A stretch of DNA of 64,000 nt from Parasponia andersonii (taxonomy: Eukaryota > Streptophyta > Magnoliopsida > Rosales > Cannabaceae), in assembly GCA_002914805.1 (NCBI GenBank), contig JXTB01000022.1, positions 862,408 through 926,407 on the forward strand, read 5' to 3'. This document shows positions 24,481 to 33,815 of this stretch, piece by piece; the stretch's first letter is position 1, and each line of letters starts with the position of its first letter. The translations under genes and the position numbers were made by a program. The notes under the pieces are model-generated. The model made no database searches, had not been told where the DNA came from, and was given only the letters and a program-made list of their open reading frames with translations.

Positions 24481-24599
24481 GCAAAAATCATTCCAAAATG
24501 CAAAAGAAATTAAAAATGGCTACCCAGACTTTACAAAAAGCTAGATTATACAAAGACTAACAATAATTGCAACATTAATTTACAATAAAAATAAAAATC

Positions 24600-25126
24600 C
24601 CCCAAAACAAAAAATAATAGAATAAACACAAAATTATACATACAATTCTAAAGAGACAAAATTCAAAATCAAGAAAACAACACATACCTAAACAAAATCA
24701 AAATCAAAAACCAAAATCAATTGATCCAAAGAAAGAAGAACAAGAGTCATCAGAAAACTCCATGGTACCGAAGAAAAAGAAGAATAAAAAGAAGTAAACA
24801 ATGAAGCACACACATAATTTGGCCAAAGATTCACTCAAAATAATGAACATCCATGGAAAAAGCTTTAAAATTCAATAGCTAAATAAGAAAAAATTAGAGA
24901 GAGAAAGAAGAACTAGAAAATAAAGAGAGAAAATGAAAAGAAAAAATCGGGAAAAAAGAAAAAAAATTGAACAAAATAAGTGAGGGTAAAATCGAAAAAC
25001 TAAATTTTCACCGACCGATGCTTTTTAAAAATTTGGACATTTCGCTATAACATAAAATTGGTGAACATATACTTAAATAAATTTTAAAAAGCTGTCATAC
25101 ACGACAATTTCTCTAGTATTATCCTA
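24600..25126 (-). mobile_element. Mutator-like or fold-back terminus, inverted copy
   Basis: The reverse complement of 25,126 to 24,600 follows 8,981-9,470 closely, including the CCGATTTTACCCT and TTGTTTAGGTATGTGTT blocks. The outer end abuts a 265-bp monomer, as in the other two copies. No transposase is present. Confidence 0.5.
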
Positions 25127-25614
25127 AACGAAAAACCACCGATATGTAAATCAAATCTCATATTTATAAGTCAAATTTATATTAAACCAAATAGATACAG
25201 ATCATTCAAATCTCATATTTATAAGTCAAATTTATATTAAACCAAATAGATACAGATCATTCGTGACTTTATTACAACAGAAAGGAAACAGAGCAGATTT
25301 GTTACATTTATCTTTGGGGTAACAAAATAAAGTAATTTCCTATTTTGACCCAAAAAGAAATGGCATTTAAAACTCACATAATTGGTGCTACTTACTTGTA
25401 AGTGATCAAGTGTTTATCAAATACCCCAAAATCGATTCTCATTCTCATCAAGTTTTTAGTAGGTTTTCTGATTAGAATATATACTTCTAATTAATTTGAA
25501 GCCAGCTGACTGAGTTTTGCACCGAAATGCATCGTCACCATTATTCTCGTCATCGTCATCATCTACTGCTTAGTTAATTTTGATTTCTAGTCTTAATTAA
25601 GCCCTAGAACGTTG
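25127..25614 (+). promoter_or_regulatory. 5' flank of the B3 gene, with one 265-bp monomer
   Basis: This is the reverse complement of the flanks at 1,621-2,040, 5,936-6,290 and 53,940-54,480. A local tandem duplication of about 59 bases (ATCATTCAAATCTCAT... repeated at about 25,140-25,265) affects the monomer part. Promoter role is inferred from position. Confidence 0.5.
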
Positions 25615-25645
25615 ATGGAGTGTGCGAGCTCACACCGAGAAGTCG

Positions 25646-26716
25646 ATGAGATGCTTTGAAGTTCTCATTGAGGTCTGCGCTCAACGGCTTGCCGATGAGT
25701 TTGGACCAAGTACCACTTGTCCTCGTGGTGATCATCGTCGTCAACGGAACATCAGTACATTCCAAATTACGTCTCATCATCATCATCATCATCATCATGA
25801 TCAGTACTACTCGTTGGAACGTGCCGAAAGAAAGATCACCATTAATTCTGGTACGCCTTGCTTAGACAGCTTCTTATGGAACGTGTCGAGACGTCGCCGT
25901 ACCGGGCCTGATGATCGTGAAGCCAAAAGAGAAAGAGAGGGTGAGAAGAACTTGACTTCACGTCCGTCTAATAATTCCACTCTTATTGTTGCTGCTGTTG
26001 ATGATGATAATGATAATGATTGGGAAAGAGAAATAGATCAAATAGGAAGAGAAAGAAAAAGGAAAAGAAAGACCACCAAGCAGCACTCATCTTCTTCGTC
26101 GTCGTCTACACTACCAAGGAGGAAGAGGCCAAATACTATGAATAGTACTAATTCTGGCAGTTCTTCGGAAAAGGACTCACCGCTACCGGACATGCTGAGA
26201 GCGATGAGCGATTTCGTTAAAGGAAGACTGATGCCTAGCTCTCAAGAAGTCTTTATTATCAAGAAGAAACTTATGCAGAGCGATCTTCAAAGCGGCCAGA
26301 ACCAGTTTTCCATGCCCTTGAGGAGCATCAAGTCAAATAATTTCCTAAGGGACGATGAGATAAGCACTCTTACTAGGCGCCTAGATGATGGACACTACCA
26401 AAGAATGCTAGTGCGTTGTTATTTCCACCTTTATTTGGCCGAAGAAGATACTGATATGGTGCTGAGGAAGTGGGAATACCGCAATGGGTCTAGGTCTTAC
26501 GTGCTCACCAAGAACTGGTATAAGGTTGCCTCTCGGAAAGGGTTCAATGTGGGTGACAATATTGGGGTTTGGTTCTTCAGGGACACTAATGGAGGACCAT
26601 GCTTTGCACTTGCCAATTTTGGACAAAATACTAGTAGTGCTCAAAAGAGTGATGATCGTACCAAGAATACTGGTGCTGTCTGCTGCAGTCCCCAAAGCGA
26701 AGTTACTATAGAGTAA
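25646..26716 (+). CDS. B3 domain-containing transcription-factor-like protein
   Basis: This single-exon frame of 356 codons starts at the first in-frame ATG (25,646). It encodes a probable nuclear DNA-binding protein. An eight-His run (about residue 45) is followed by an acidic/basic stretch with ERKRKRKTTK and KRPN, which could serve as a nuclear signal. A C-terminal B3 fold spans about residues 200-326, with FSMPLRSIKSNNFL, WEYRNGSRSYVLTKNW and KGFNVGDNIGVWFF. It resembles the short plant B3 proteins of the At2g31720/DUF313 type. The ancestral start at 25,615 (known from the fragment at 1,620) is followed here by a 17-base deletion that shifts the frame, so translation would have to begin about 16 residues further in. 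The gene may therefore be expressed with a shortened N-terminus or be in early decay. DNA target and role are unknown. Confidence 0.75.
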   Translation: MRCFEVLIEVCAQRLADEFGPSTTCPRGDHRRQRNISTFQITSHHHHHHHHDQYYSLERAERKITINSGTPCLDSFLWNVSRRRRTGPDDREAKREREGEKNLTSRPSNNSTLIVAAVDDDNDNDWEREIDQIGRERKRKRKTTKQHSSSSSSSTLPRRKRPNTMNSTNSGSSSEKDSPLPDMLRAMSDFVKGRLMPSSQEVFIIKKKLMQSDLQSGQNQFSMPLRSIKSNNFLRDDEISTLTRRLDDGHYQRMLVRCYFHLYLAEEDTDMVLRKWEYRNGSRSYVLTKNWYKVASRKGFNVGDNIGVWFFRDTNGGPCFALANFGQNTSSAQKSDDRTKNTGAVCCSPQSEVTIE

Positions 26717-27124
26717 ATGATCAGATCAAATCAGATGAGTTCCTATATAATAGAGCCGCATAATATAGGGTATTATTGAACTGTTGATATTTAAGGTATA
26801 TGTGTATGTAAGTTTCAGACCAAAAGCTACAATGTTGGGATATGGTTTTTAAGATGTGATTGACAATAGTAGAATATGTATGGAGTAAACTTTTTCTGAT
26901 GTGTAGTCCCTTCTCTTCTTACTTGTTTTAACTCATTATTATATATTCCAACTTCCCGATTCTTACATGGTAGCAATTTTTTGGAATGCATCCGACTAAA
27001 CTGGGCCTATAAGATATAAGTAAGATTAGAGAACTAATTCAATAATTTGTCTATTACTGAATTGAGGCCCAAAATGGGGCTCTTTTGATATTGGGCCTGA
27101 ACACATCTTCCATTACAAAGCAAT

Positions 27125-27208
27125 ATGGCAGTCACGACAGATCCCTCACCCTCAATCCTTCCTTTCGTGTCCGGCACCACAATTGTCACTCAAGGCCATG
27201 TTTACTAA
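27125..27208 (+). other. Short conserved frame in the B3 3' flank (possible gene remnant)
   Basis: An ATG-initiated 27-codon frame (MAVTTDPSPSILPFVSGTTI...) sits in slightly GC-richer sequence and is kept almost unchanged in the right arm (about 52,400-52,317, minus). The composition looks like the start of a captured exon, but I recognise no family and it ends quickly. It may be chance. Confidence 0.25.
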
Positions 27209-27819
27209 GATGTGAAAAGAATGAGTAGAAAGAGAAGACGAAGGAAAGAAGAAAGAAAATGGAGAAGAAATAAGAAACTACGAGAAAAGAACCTTATGAT
27301 TTCATTTTATGAGTTTGCTTACTAATTAGTCATAAATAAAAGGAAATTGCTTTTTCCTTTCTTATTCTCTTTCACTTTACATGTGCCAAATTCGCAACAC
27401 TTATATATTCTTTTTTTTTTTCATTCTACAAATTACAAGTAGTATTAATTGTTTCAATAATATTTTTGAAATCAACTCATCTTGTGTATATGTTGAAGTT
27501 TCGTGTAACCCAAAATGGACGTGTTCAACCATTTTATCGATTGCTTGGTTGTGATCAGTATATATCGCTCCTAAGATCTTCTTTCTCTGCCAAAAGATGC
27601 TACTGATCAGCAGCTCTTAAAAAATCACATATAAAATACATTTGTTTTTAGTTTTAGGAACTTTCAGTAAGGAGTTTAGTTTTAGGCGATTTGATGAATA
27701 CTACTGACTTTGTGTTGGGATAACTGGACACGGTCTTTTTGATCTAATTCTCATATGTAAATTGACACTTGATGGATTTACGTAAGACTTTTAATTACAT
27801 TCTAAATAAAACATGCAAA

Positions 27820-28836
27820 GATGAATAAGTCTCCATTTTGTTCAGACAGCTCTCAGAGAAATCCATAAACGGGTTCGAAGATTTCTGCAAACTTTTCTTA
27901 AAGCAGGTTGCAGGTGCCCGGAGGTAGCAAAAAACCATGCGAGACCTTGACCGGTTGGAACAAGCCACGAACGAGTTCCCGAGAGAATACCTGTCGTGTT
28001 TCCTAGAGGTGATGTCTCTAGTACACAACGCCGACTCGGTCCAAGTCGCAGGCTCGTTCGTCAGGGGCCTGTAACCAGGATCAATGCTATCAGACCATCT
28101 CCTTTTGAATATTCCGTACGATATGGTGGACGTCCAGGCAAAGTCAGAAGGGGTATTCAGGATGCTAGAAAGCCACTAGAAAACACCCAAGGCCTCTGTC
28201 GCGATAATAATGGCACCGGCACAAACCCCGGCCCCACAAGGGGTAAAGAGGCCCACGTCGGACCAATGGCCGACTCCGAAACAAGAAGCCCCCACCCAAG
28301 GCGATCAAGAAGGCAGCAAGAGGAGGAAGGCATCTCGTGACCCACTGCCGAAATGCGAGCTTAACACGCCAATCTATGTGATCTACCTCCAAAACAGGGA
28401 CAGGGGCATTTTCAAAGACCCACCCAAGTCTGGCGTTCTTGAGCACATGAAAAACAGGAATAAGTACTGCCAATTTCACAAGGATTACGGGCACGACACC
28501 ATCAACTGCCGCAATCTTTATGCGCAAGTTATACTGGCAATCCATGCTGGCAAGTTGAAACAGAACATGAAGATCGGCGGAATCCAGCCACAGGAAGACG
28601 CCATCAGGCCCGAAAAAGGCAAGCAGACCCAGGCCTCCGGATCAGTAGAGCAGGCCCTGCGGATAGTGCCGACCATTATAGGTAGACCAGAGCTGACCTA
28701 GGGTCGAGAGTAGAAGGAAAAATACCTCAAAAATACCGAAGAAAGGGTGAAGTGCCTGAGGGGGATGGGCCATTCCGTCAACCATTTGATGATGGGAGAA
28801 AGTAGCACCTCTGCCGCCCCCATCGCCTTCACCTAA
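27820..28836 (+). pseudogene. Tat gag remnant
   Basis: The frame carries retrotransposon gag features: INGFEDFCKLFLKQVAGARR at the start, FPREYLSCFLEVM in the middle and a zinc-knuckle-like region with YCQFHKDYGHDTINC (about 28,467-28,511; Cys-x2-His-x4-His-x4-Cys). Gag would form the particle that packages the RNA. Its N-terminal half is missing because the element is truncated. In-frame stops at 27,925, 28,072, 28,177, 28,699, 28,711 and 28,834 each occur where one C-to-T change from CAG or CAA would explain them. Confidence 0.8.
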
Positions 28837-29394
28837 CAAGATTTGATCACGGTGCGCCTGCCTCACGATGACCCCTTAGTTATTAAGCTGCAGATCGACT
28901 GCGCGTTGGTTGGAAAAGTCCTGATCGATAGTGGGAGTAGCGTCGATGTCCTGTTCCTCAGCATGTTCAAGAGCATGGGCCTGAATCAAAACGTGCTCAG
29001 GCCGACCTATCAGCCGTTGTTCGCTTTCGACAGTACTAAGGTCAGCCCCTTAGGCATTGTGATCCTGAAGGTCTGCGCTATGGAGAGATGCTTGGACATG
29101 GATTTCGTCCTCATCGACTACCAGTCCTCCTTCAACGTCATCACGGGAAGAGGATGGACCCACGCCATGCATGGGGTCGCCTCCACCCTCTATCAGGTCT
29201 TAAGATGTCTATCAAGGGATGGTATCTATATGATAGACATCAAAGGAGACCAGGCCTCCGCGAGGAAATATTTTTCAACTGCCCTGAGGGGAGCCGATGC
29301 GAGTGCGAGTGCGAGCGCCTCGACAGGGGACAGATAGCAATCAAAGGACTGCCTGCCAGCATACATGAAGGGATCAAAGAGGAGTCTGACAGGC
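28837..29394 (+). pseudogene. Tat aspartic protease region
   Basis: LIDSGSSVDVLF at 28,921-28,956 carries the DSG active-site motif of retropepsins, which cut the polyprotein. The frame stays open to 29,337 and includes FNVITGRGW, the downstream hydrophobic/glycine motif of the fold. A serine/alanine-rich stretch (SASASAS) follows. It is in the same frame as gag and reverse transcriptase, consistent with one original polyprotein. Confidence 0.8.
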
Positions 29395-30864
29395 CGGAAT
29401 TACGATCGAGGAGCTGGTAGTAGTCCCTTTGAAAAAGGCAGAACCGGTGAAGGTAGTCTTAATCGGGGCCTTGTTGCCCGAGGAGGAAAAGAACGAGATG
29501 TTGAGGTTCCTGAGGTAGAACGAAGACATCTTTGCGTGATCCATGATGACATACTTGGGATAGACCCCGCGCACCCCTGCCACCGGCTGAACATAGACCC
29601 TAATTTCCCCTCGGTTAGGTAGAGACCCTGAAGATTCGCACCAGAGAAAAATATGGCGATTAACAAGGAGGTAGAGACGCTATTGGAGAATGGCCTGATC
29701 ATGAAATGCGTATACCCATGCTGGGTCTCCAATCCGGTGGTGGTGAAAAAAAAAAACGGCAATGACCATACTTGCATAGACTTCACCAACCTGAACAATG
29801 CCTGCCCAAAGAATAGCTTTCCCCTGCCAAGGATCGACCAATTGGTAGATACAACAACGGGATTCGACAGGATGATATTCCTGGATGCCTACTCTGGATA
29901 CAACAAGATCCCCCTGTACGAGGAAGACCAAATCCACACGGCTTTTATTACGGAGCGTGGTCTGTATTGTTACAGACACATGCCAATTGGTTTGAATAAC
30001 GCAGTGGCAACCTACTAGAGGCTCATGAACAAAATGTTCACCAGGCTGCTAGGAAAGACTATGGAAGTCTACATCGACGACATGGTTGTAAAGAGCAGAG
30101 AAGCTTCAGACCATCTGAAACATCTAGACGAATGTATCTAGACTCTGAGGCAATATTGGATGCGTCTGAACCCCAAGAAATATGCATTCGGGTTGTCCTC
30201 CAGCCAGTTCCTGCGGCACATCGTGAGCAGAAAGGGTATTGAGGCCAACCTGACCCAGTTGTCCTCAATCACAGATGTGCAGAGACCCTCGACTATTCGG
30301 GAGGTCCAGTGCCTAGTTGGAAAGATAGCCGCTCTTAGCCAGTTTATCTCCAAGATGTCTGACCGATGCAAGCCTTTCTTCCAGTGCCTAAAGAGAAGCT
30401 CCACTGTCGTCTGGGGGGAGGAGCAGGATAAGGCACTGACAGATCTCAAGCTGTACTTAACTCATCCACGTATCCTGGCTTCCCTAGCAGAGGGGGAGTG
30501 ACTATATGCTTATTCAGCAGTGTCCGAAGTAGCGATCAGCGCCATATTATTTGTCAAGGAAGACAGCAAGCAGAAGCCAGTGTTTTATACAAGCCGCATG
30601 CTCCTGGATGCCGAGACTCAGGCAATACTTTGAGGCATACTCGGTCACCGTGTATACGGATTTCCCCATCCAGAAAATCTTGGCCAAGCCGGACCTATCG
30701 GGATGACTAACCAAGTAGGCCATCGAACTAGGGATATACGACATCGAGTATCGGCCTTGAGTGGCGAAGAAAGGGCAAGTCATGGCGGATTTCCTGGTGG
30801 AAATCAAATCCTTCGGCGAGCTGCACAACCCGCTTCAGACGTCTCAGCCTCGCCCCCTTTCAGC
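29395..30864 (+). pseudogene. Tat reverse transcriptase and first RNase H
   Basis: The order is a linker with VVVPLKKAEPVKVVLIGALL, then the reverse-transcriptase fold with VVVKKKNG, IDFTNLNNACPKNSFPLPRI, MIFLDAYSGYNKI and the catalytic YIDD at 30,070-30,081. Next come the connection and RNase H regions (AYSAVSEVAISAILF; KPVFYTSRMLLDAE). Stops at 30,016 and 30,139 (TAG) and 30,498 (TGA), plus frameshifts near 29,530 and 30,630, break the frame. This enzyme would copy element RNA into DNA in the cytoplasmic particle. Here it is dead. Confidence 0.85.
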
Positions 30865-32577
30865 TTGGACCCTCTACACCGACGGATCCACGAATGCCTC
30901 GGGGTCAGGTATCGGGATAGTCCTGCAGACCCCAACAGGACTCAAAGTAGAGAAAGCTTTGAGGCTCAGTTTCCAGGCAACAAACAATGAGGCGGAGTAT
31001 GAGGCACTGCTACAAGGCCTTGAACTAGCTCTGCACTTTGGAGTGGATAGCATCGCAGTAAAGACCACTCACAGTTGATCGAGGGTCAGGTCAGGGGAGA
31101 CTTCGAAGTAAAAGAGCCGAGATTACACAGGTACTTCTTCAAGGTAATGGGCGCGAAAGCCCGGTTTAGAAGTTTCAATATCGAACAGATTCCCAGGGAT
31201 ATTTACCAGAAGGCCGACGAGCTAGTTAAGAGCGCGTCGATCGGGGGAACGACCGGACACACAGAGATTCTCCTAGAGGGCGAGAACATGAAGGACCCTT
31301 CAGAGACCCCCACACACAATGTATTTGTAAACGGCTCTGCAGACGAGGGGTGGATGAAACCCATCACCCAGTATTTGGCATTGGAAAACCTGCCCGTGGA
31401 CCCCCAAGAAGCAAGGTCGATCAGACTGAAGGCTGCCAGATACTCGATGGTGGGGGAGCGACTGTATAGAATATCGACAATGGGACCGATGCTGCAGTGT
31501 GTAGGTCCCATCGAAGCACAGAAACTGAAGGAGGAAATCCACGAAGGAGCATGTGGCAACTACTCTGGTGGACATCGCCTCGCCCACAAGGCTCCGCCAG
31601 CTGAATACTTCTGGCCATACATGATGACTGAGGCAGCCCGATTTGTCAAGAAATGTGATAAGTGCCAGAGGTTCTCCCCAATGAAATGCCAACCCACGGA
31701 GGAACTCCATTCGAACATAACTCCTTGGCCATTTGCCAAATGGGGCCAGGCCATCGTCGGAGAGCTCCCCAGAAGTCCAAGGGGAAGAAGGTACGTCTTG
31801 CTGGCCATAGATTTTTTCACCAAATGGGAATAAGCTGAAGCCTACGCGACCGTTAGTAAGGTAGACACAATTAACTTCATTTGGAAAAACATAATCTGTC
31901 GATACGGGATTCCGAAAGAGATACATGCTGATTATGGTACACAGTTCCAGAATGCTAAGTTTAAGGAACTGTGCGAGCTCTATGATATAAAGCTCAGCTT
32001 CTCATCCGTGAACTACCCTCAGGGAAATGGCCAAGCAGAGGTAACGAACAAGGCCATATTTAGCAATATCAAAAAGAACTTGCAGGAGTCTAAATGCAGG
32101 TGGTTAGAAGAGCTACCAGTCGTTGTGTGGGACCATCAGACCATGGAGCGGAGGTCGACAGGAAGAACGCCATTCGCCATGGTCTACAGGTCAGAAGCTG
32201 TGATTCCGACCGAGATTGGCTTCCCGACCCTTCACTCCAAAGTGGTAAGAGATGTCCCACTGAACGAGCAGTAGCTAAGCCACAACACAGACTTCTTGGA
32301 AGAAACGAGAAACATGGCCCTGGTCCACCTGGCCTCATACCACTAGCAGGCCAGGTCCTACTACGCAAAGAAGGTTAGCACTCGTCGATTTAATGCCGGG
32401 GATTGGGTCTTGAAAGTCAGAACAAGGAATTCCTTGAAGCTAGACTCCAACTAGATTGGACCCTATGAGGTGATCAAAGCAGTTGACAATGGTGCGTATG
32501 TCTTGAAAGAACTCAAGACTGGGAAAAGCCTACCGAACACGTGGAACGCTCAGCACTTGAAAAAGTATCACGTGTGA
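30865..32577 (+). pseudogene. Tat second (archaeal-type) RNase H and integrase
   Basis: WTLYTDGSTNASGSGIGIVL (from 30,865), NNEAEYEALLQGLELAL and the following region carry the Asp and Glu residues of the additional RNase H that marks the Tat group. A frameshift near 31,070 separates it from integrase. Integrase has the zinc-binding part (VKKCDKCQRF at about 31,645-31,675), the core (RRYVLLAIDFFTKW, then HADYGTQFQ) and the tail GAYVLKELKTGK. The usual first catalytic Asp reads Ala (QAIVGELP), which would abolish strand transfer. Stops at 31,831, 32,272, 32,344 and 32,452 fit CAG/CAA to TAG/TAA. The natural end is probably TGA at about 32,577. Confidence 0.85.
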
Positions 32578-32741
32578 GACACATGTAAATGTTGTAAGAC
32601 CCATGTAAATGCTTATATTATTAAAAAGCTTAATTTCAAAACAGGTCAAGTTTTCTGCCACACGGATTTATCCTTTGGATTGCTATGGAATAGGGGTCTA
32701 CCCACAGTGGCGGACCCCATGCACTATTCGCGTGATCAAAA

Positions 32742-33302
32742 ATCGTACTATAGGAATCACATCATGCAATAAAATGCTAGCCGATGTCCCGAGAAAATGT
32801 ACAAAGAGGAAAAAGCTGCAAAACCAAAAACTTAGTAGCAGACCTCGAAAACGATCGTACTATGGGAATCACATCGTGTCATAAAAGACTTGCCGATGGC
32901 CCGAGAAAACGTACGAAGAGGAAAGAGTTAGGCAACCAAAAACTTGCCAGCAGACCTCGAAAACGATCGTACTATGGGAATCATATCGTACAATAAAATG
33001 TTAGCCGATGGCCTGAGAAAACATACGAAGAGAAAAGAGTTGCGCAACCAAAAACTTGCCAGCAGACCTCGAAAATGATCGTACTATGGGAATCATATCG
33101 TGCAATAAAAGGCTTGCCGATGGCTCGAGAATACATACGAAGAGGAAAGAGCTGCGCAACCAAATACTTGCCAGCAGACCTCGAAAACAATCGTACTATG
33201 GGAATCACATCGTGCAATAAAAGGCTTGCTGATGGCCCGAGAAAACATACAAAGAGGAAAGAGCCGTGCAACCAAAAAACTTGCTAGCCGGCCCTATCAA
33301 GA
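32742..33302. repeat. 112-bp tandem repeat array in the Tat 3' region (5 units)
   Basis: ATCGTACTATGGGAATCA recurs at about 32,742, 32,854, 32,966, 33,078, 33,190 and (diverged) 33,303, spaced 112 bases. Other shared blocks are CCGATGGCCCGAGAAAAC and ACTTGCCAGCAGACCTCGAA. It lies directly after the pol stop. Tat-lineage 3' regions are known to host tandem arrays that can seed satellites. Confidence 0.92.
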
Positions 33303-33399
33303 ATCGTACTACAAGGATCATGTTGCTCGTCCACGACCTGTGAGGAGGTGCAAAAGGCGATAGACCTTGCGGCGAAAACTTGCGGCCTGCCCTCAAACG

Positions 33400-33815
33400 A
33401 AAGTAAGGACAGGGTCTACCAATTAGAAGTAGACCCTCCCTAAGGAGCTCCTTAGCCATACGAAAAGCTAAATGAAAGCAAGGACAGGGTCTACCCGTTG
33501 GAAATAGACCCTCCCTAAAGAGCATCTTAGTTATACGAACAGCTAAAGGAAAGTAGGGTCGGGGTCCACCCGTTGGAAGTAGACCCTCCCCAGAGAGCAC
33601 CTTTGCTGCGCACGAGACAAAGACGAGCGGAGTCTGGGTCTACCCGTTGGAAGCAGACCCTCCCCAGAAAGCACCTTTGTCATGCGCGAGACAAAGATAA
33701 GTAGAGTCTGGGTCTACCCGTTAGAAGCAGACCCTCCCCAGAGAGCGGTTTAATTATGCGTGGACTTAGAATGAACAGAGTTAGAGTCTACCCATTGGAA
33801 GTAGTCCAATACAAG
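33400..33815. repeat. ~74-bp tandem repeat array with internal hairpins (6 units)
   Basis: GGTCTACC recurs at about 33,413, 33,488, 33,563, 33,637, 33,711 and 33,785. Most units pair AGGGTCTAC with a downstream GTAGACCCT about 8 bases away (for example 33,411-33,437), so each can fold into a short stem-loop. Function is unknown. Confidence 0.88.

Larger units (their letters stand above)
25127..27819 (+). repeat. Left arm of a large inverted duplication (B3 locus)
   Basis: This segment is the reverse complement of about 51,728-54,800 (minus a MITE there). Similarity covers the promoter, the whole B3 frame and about 1.1 kb of 3' flank, ending at AAATAAAACATGCAA. At 27,820 the arm gives way abruptly to Tat gag sequence. 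The arms are about 24 kb apart. Confidence 0.88.

Noticed and set aside
28165-28545. Long minus-strand frames opposite Tat gag and pol (28-32 kb)
   Set aside because: They mirror the GC-richer sense coding strand and lack domain motifs or splice signals, unlike the antisense gene at 34-42 kb.
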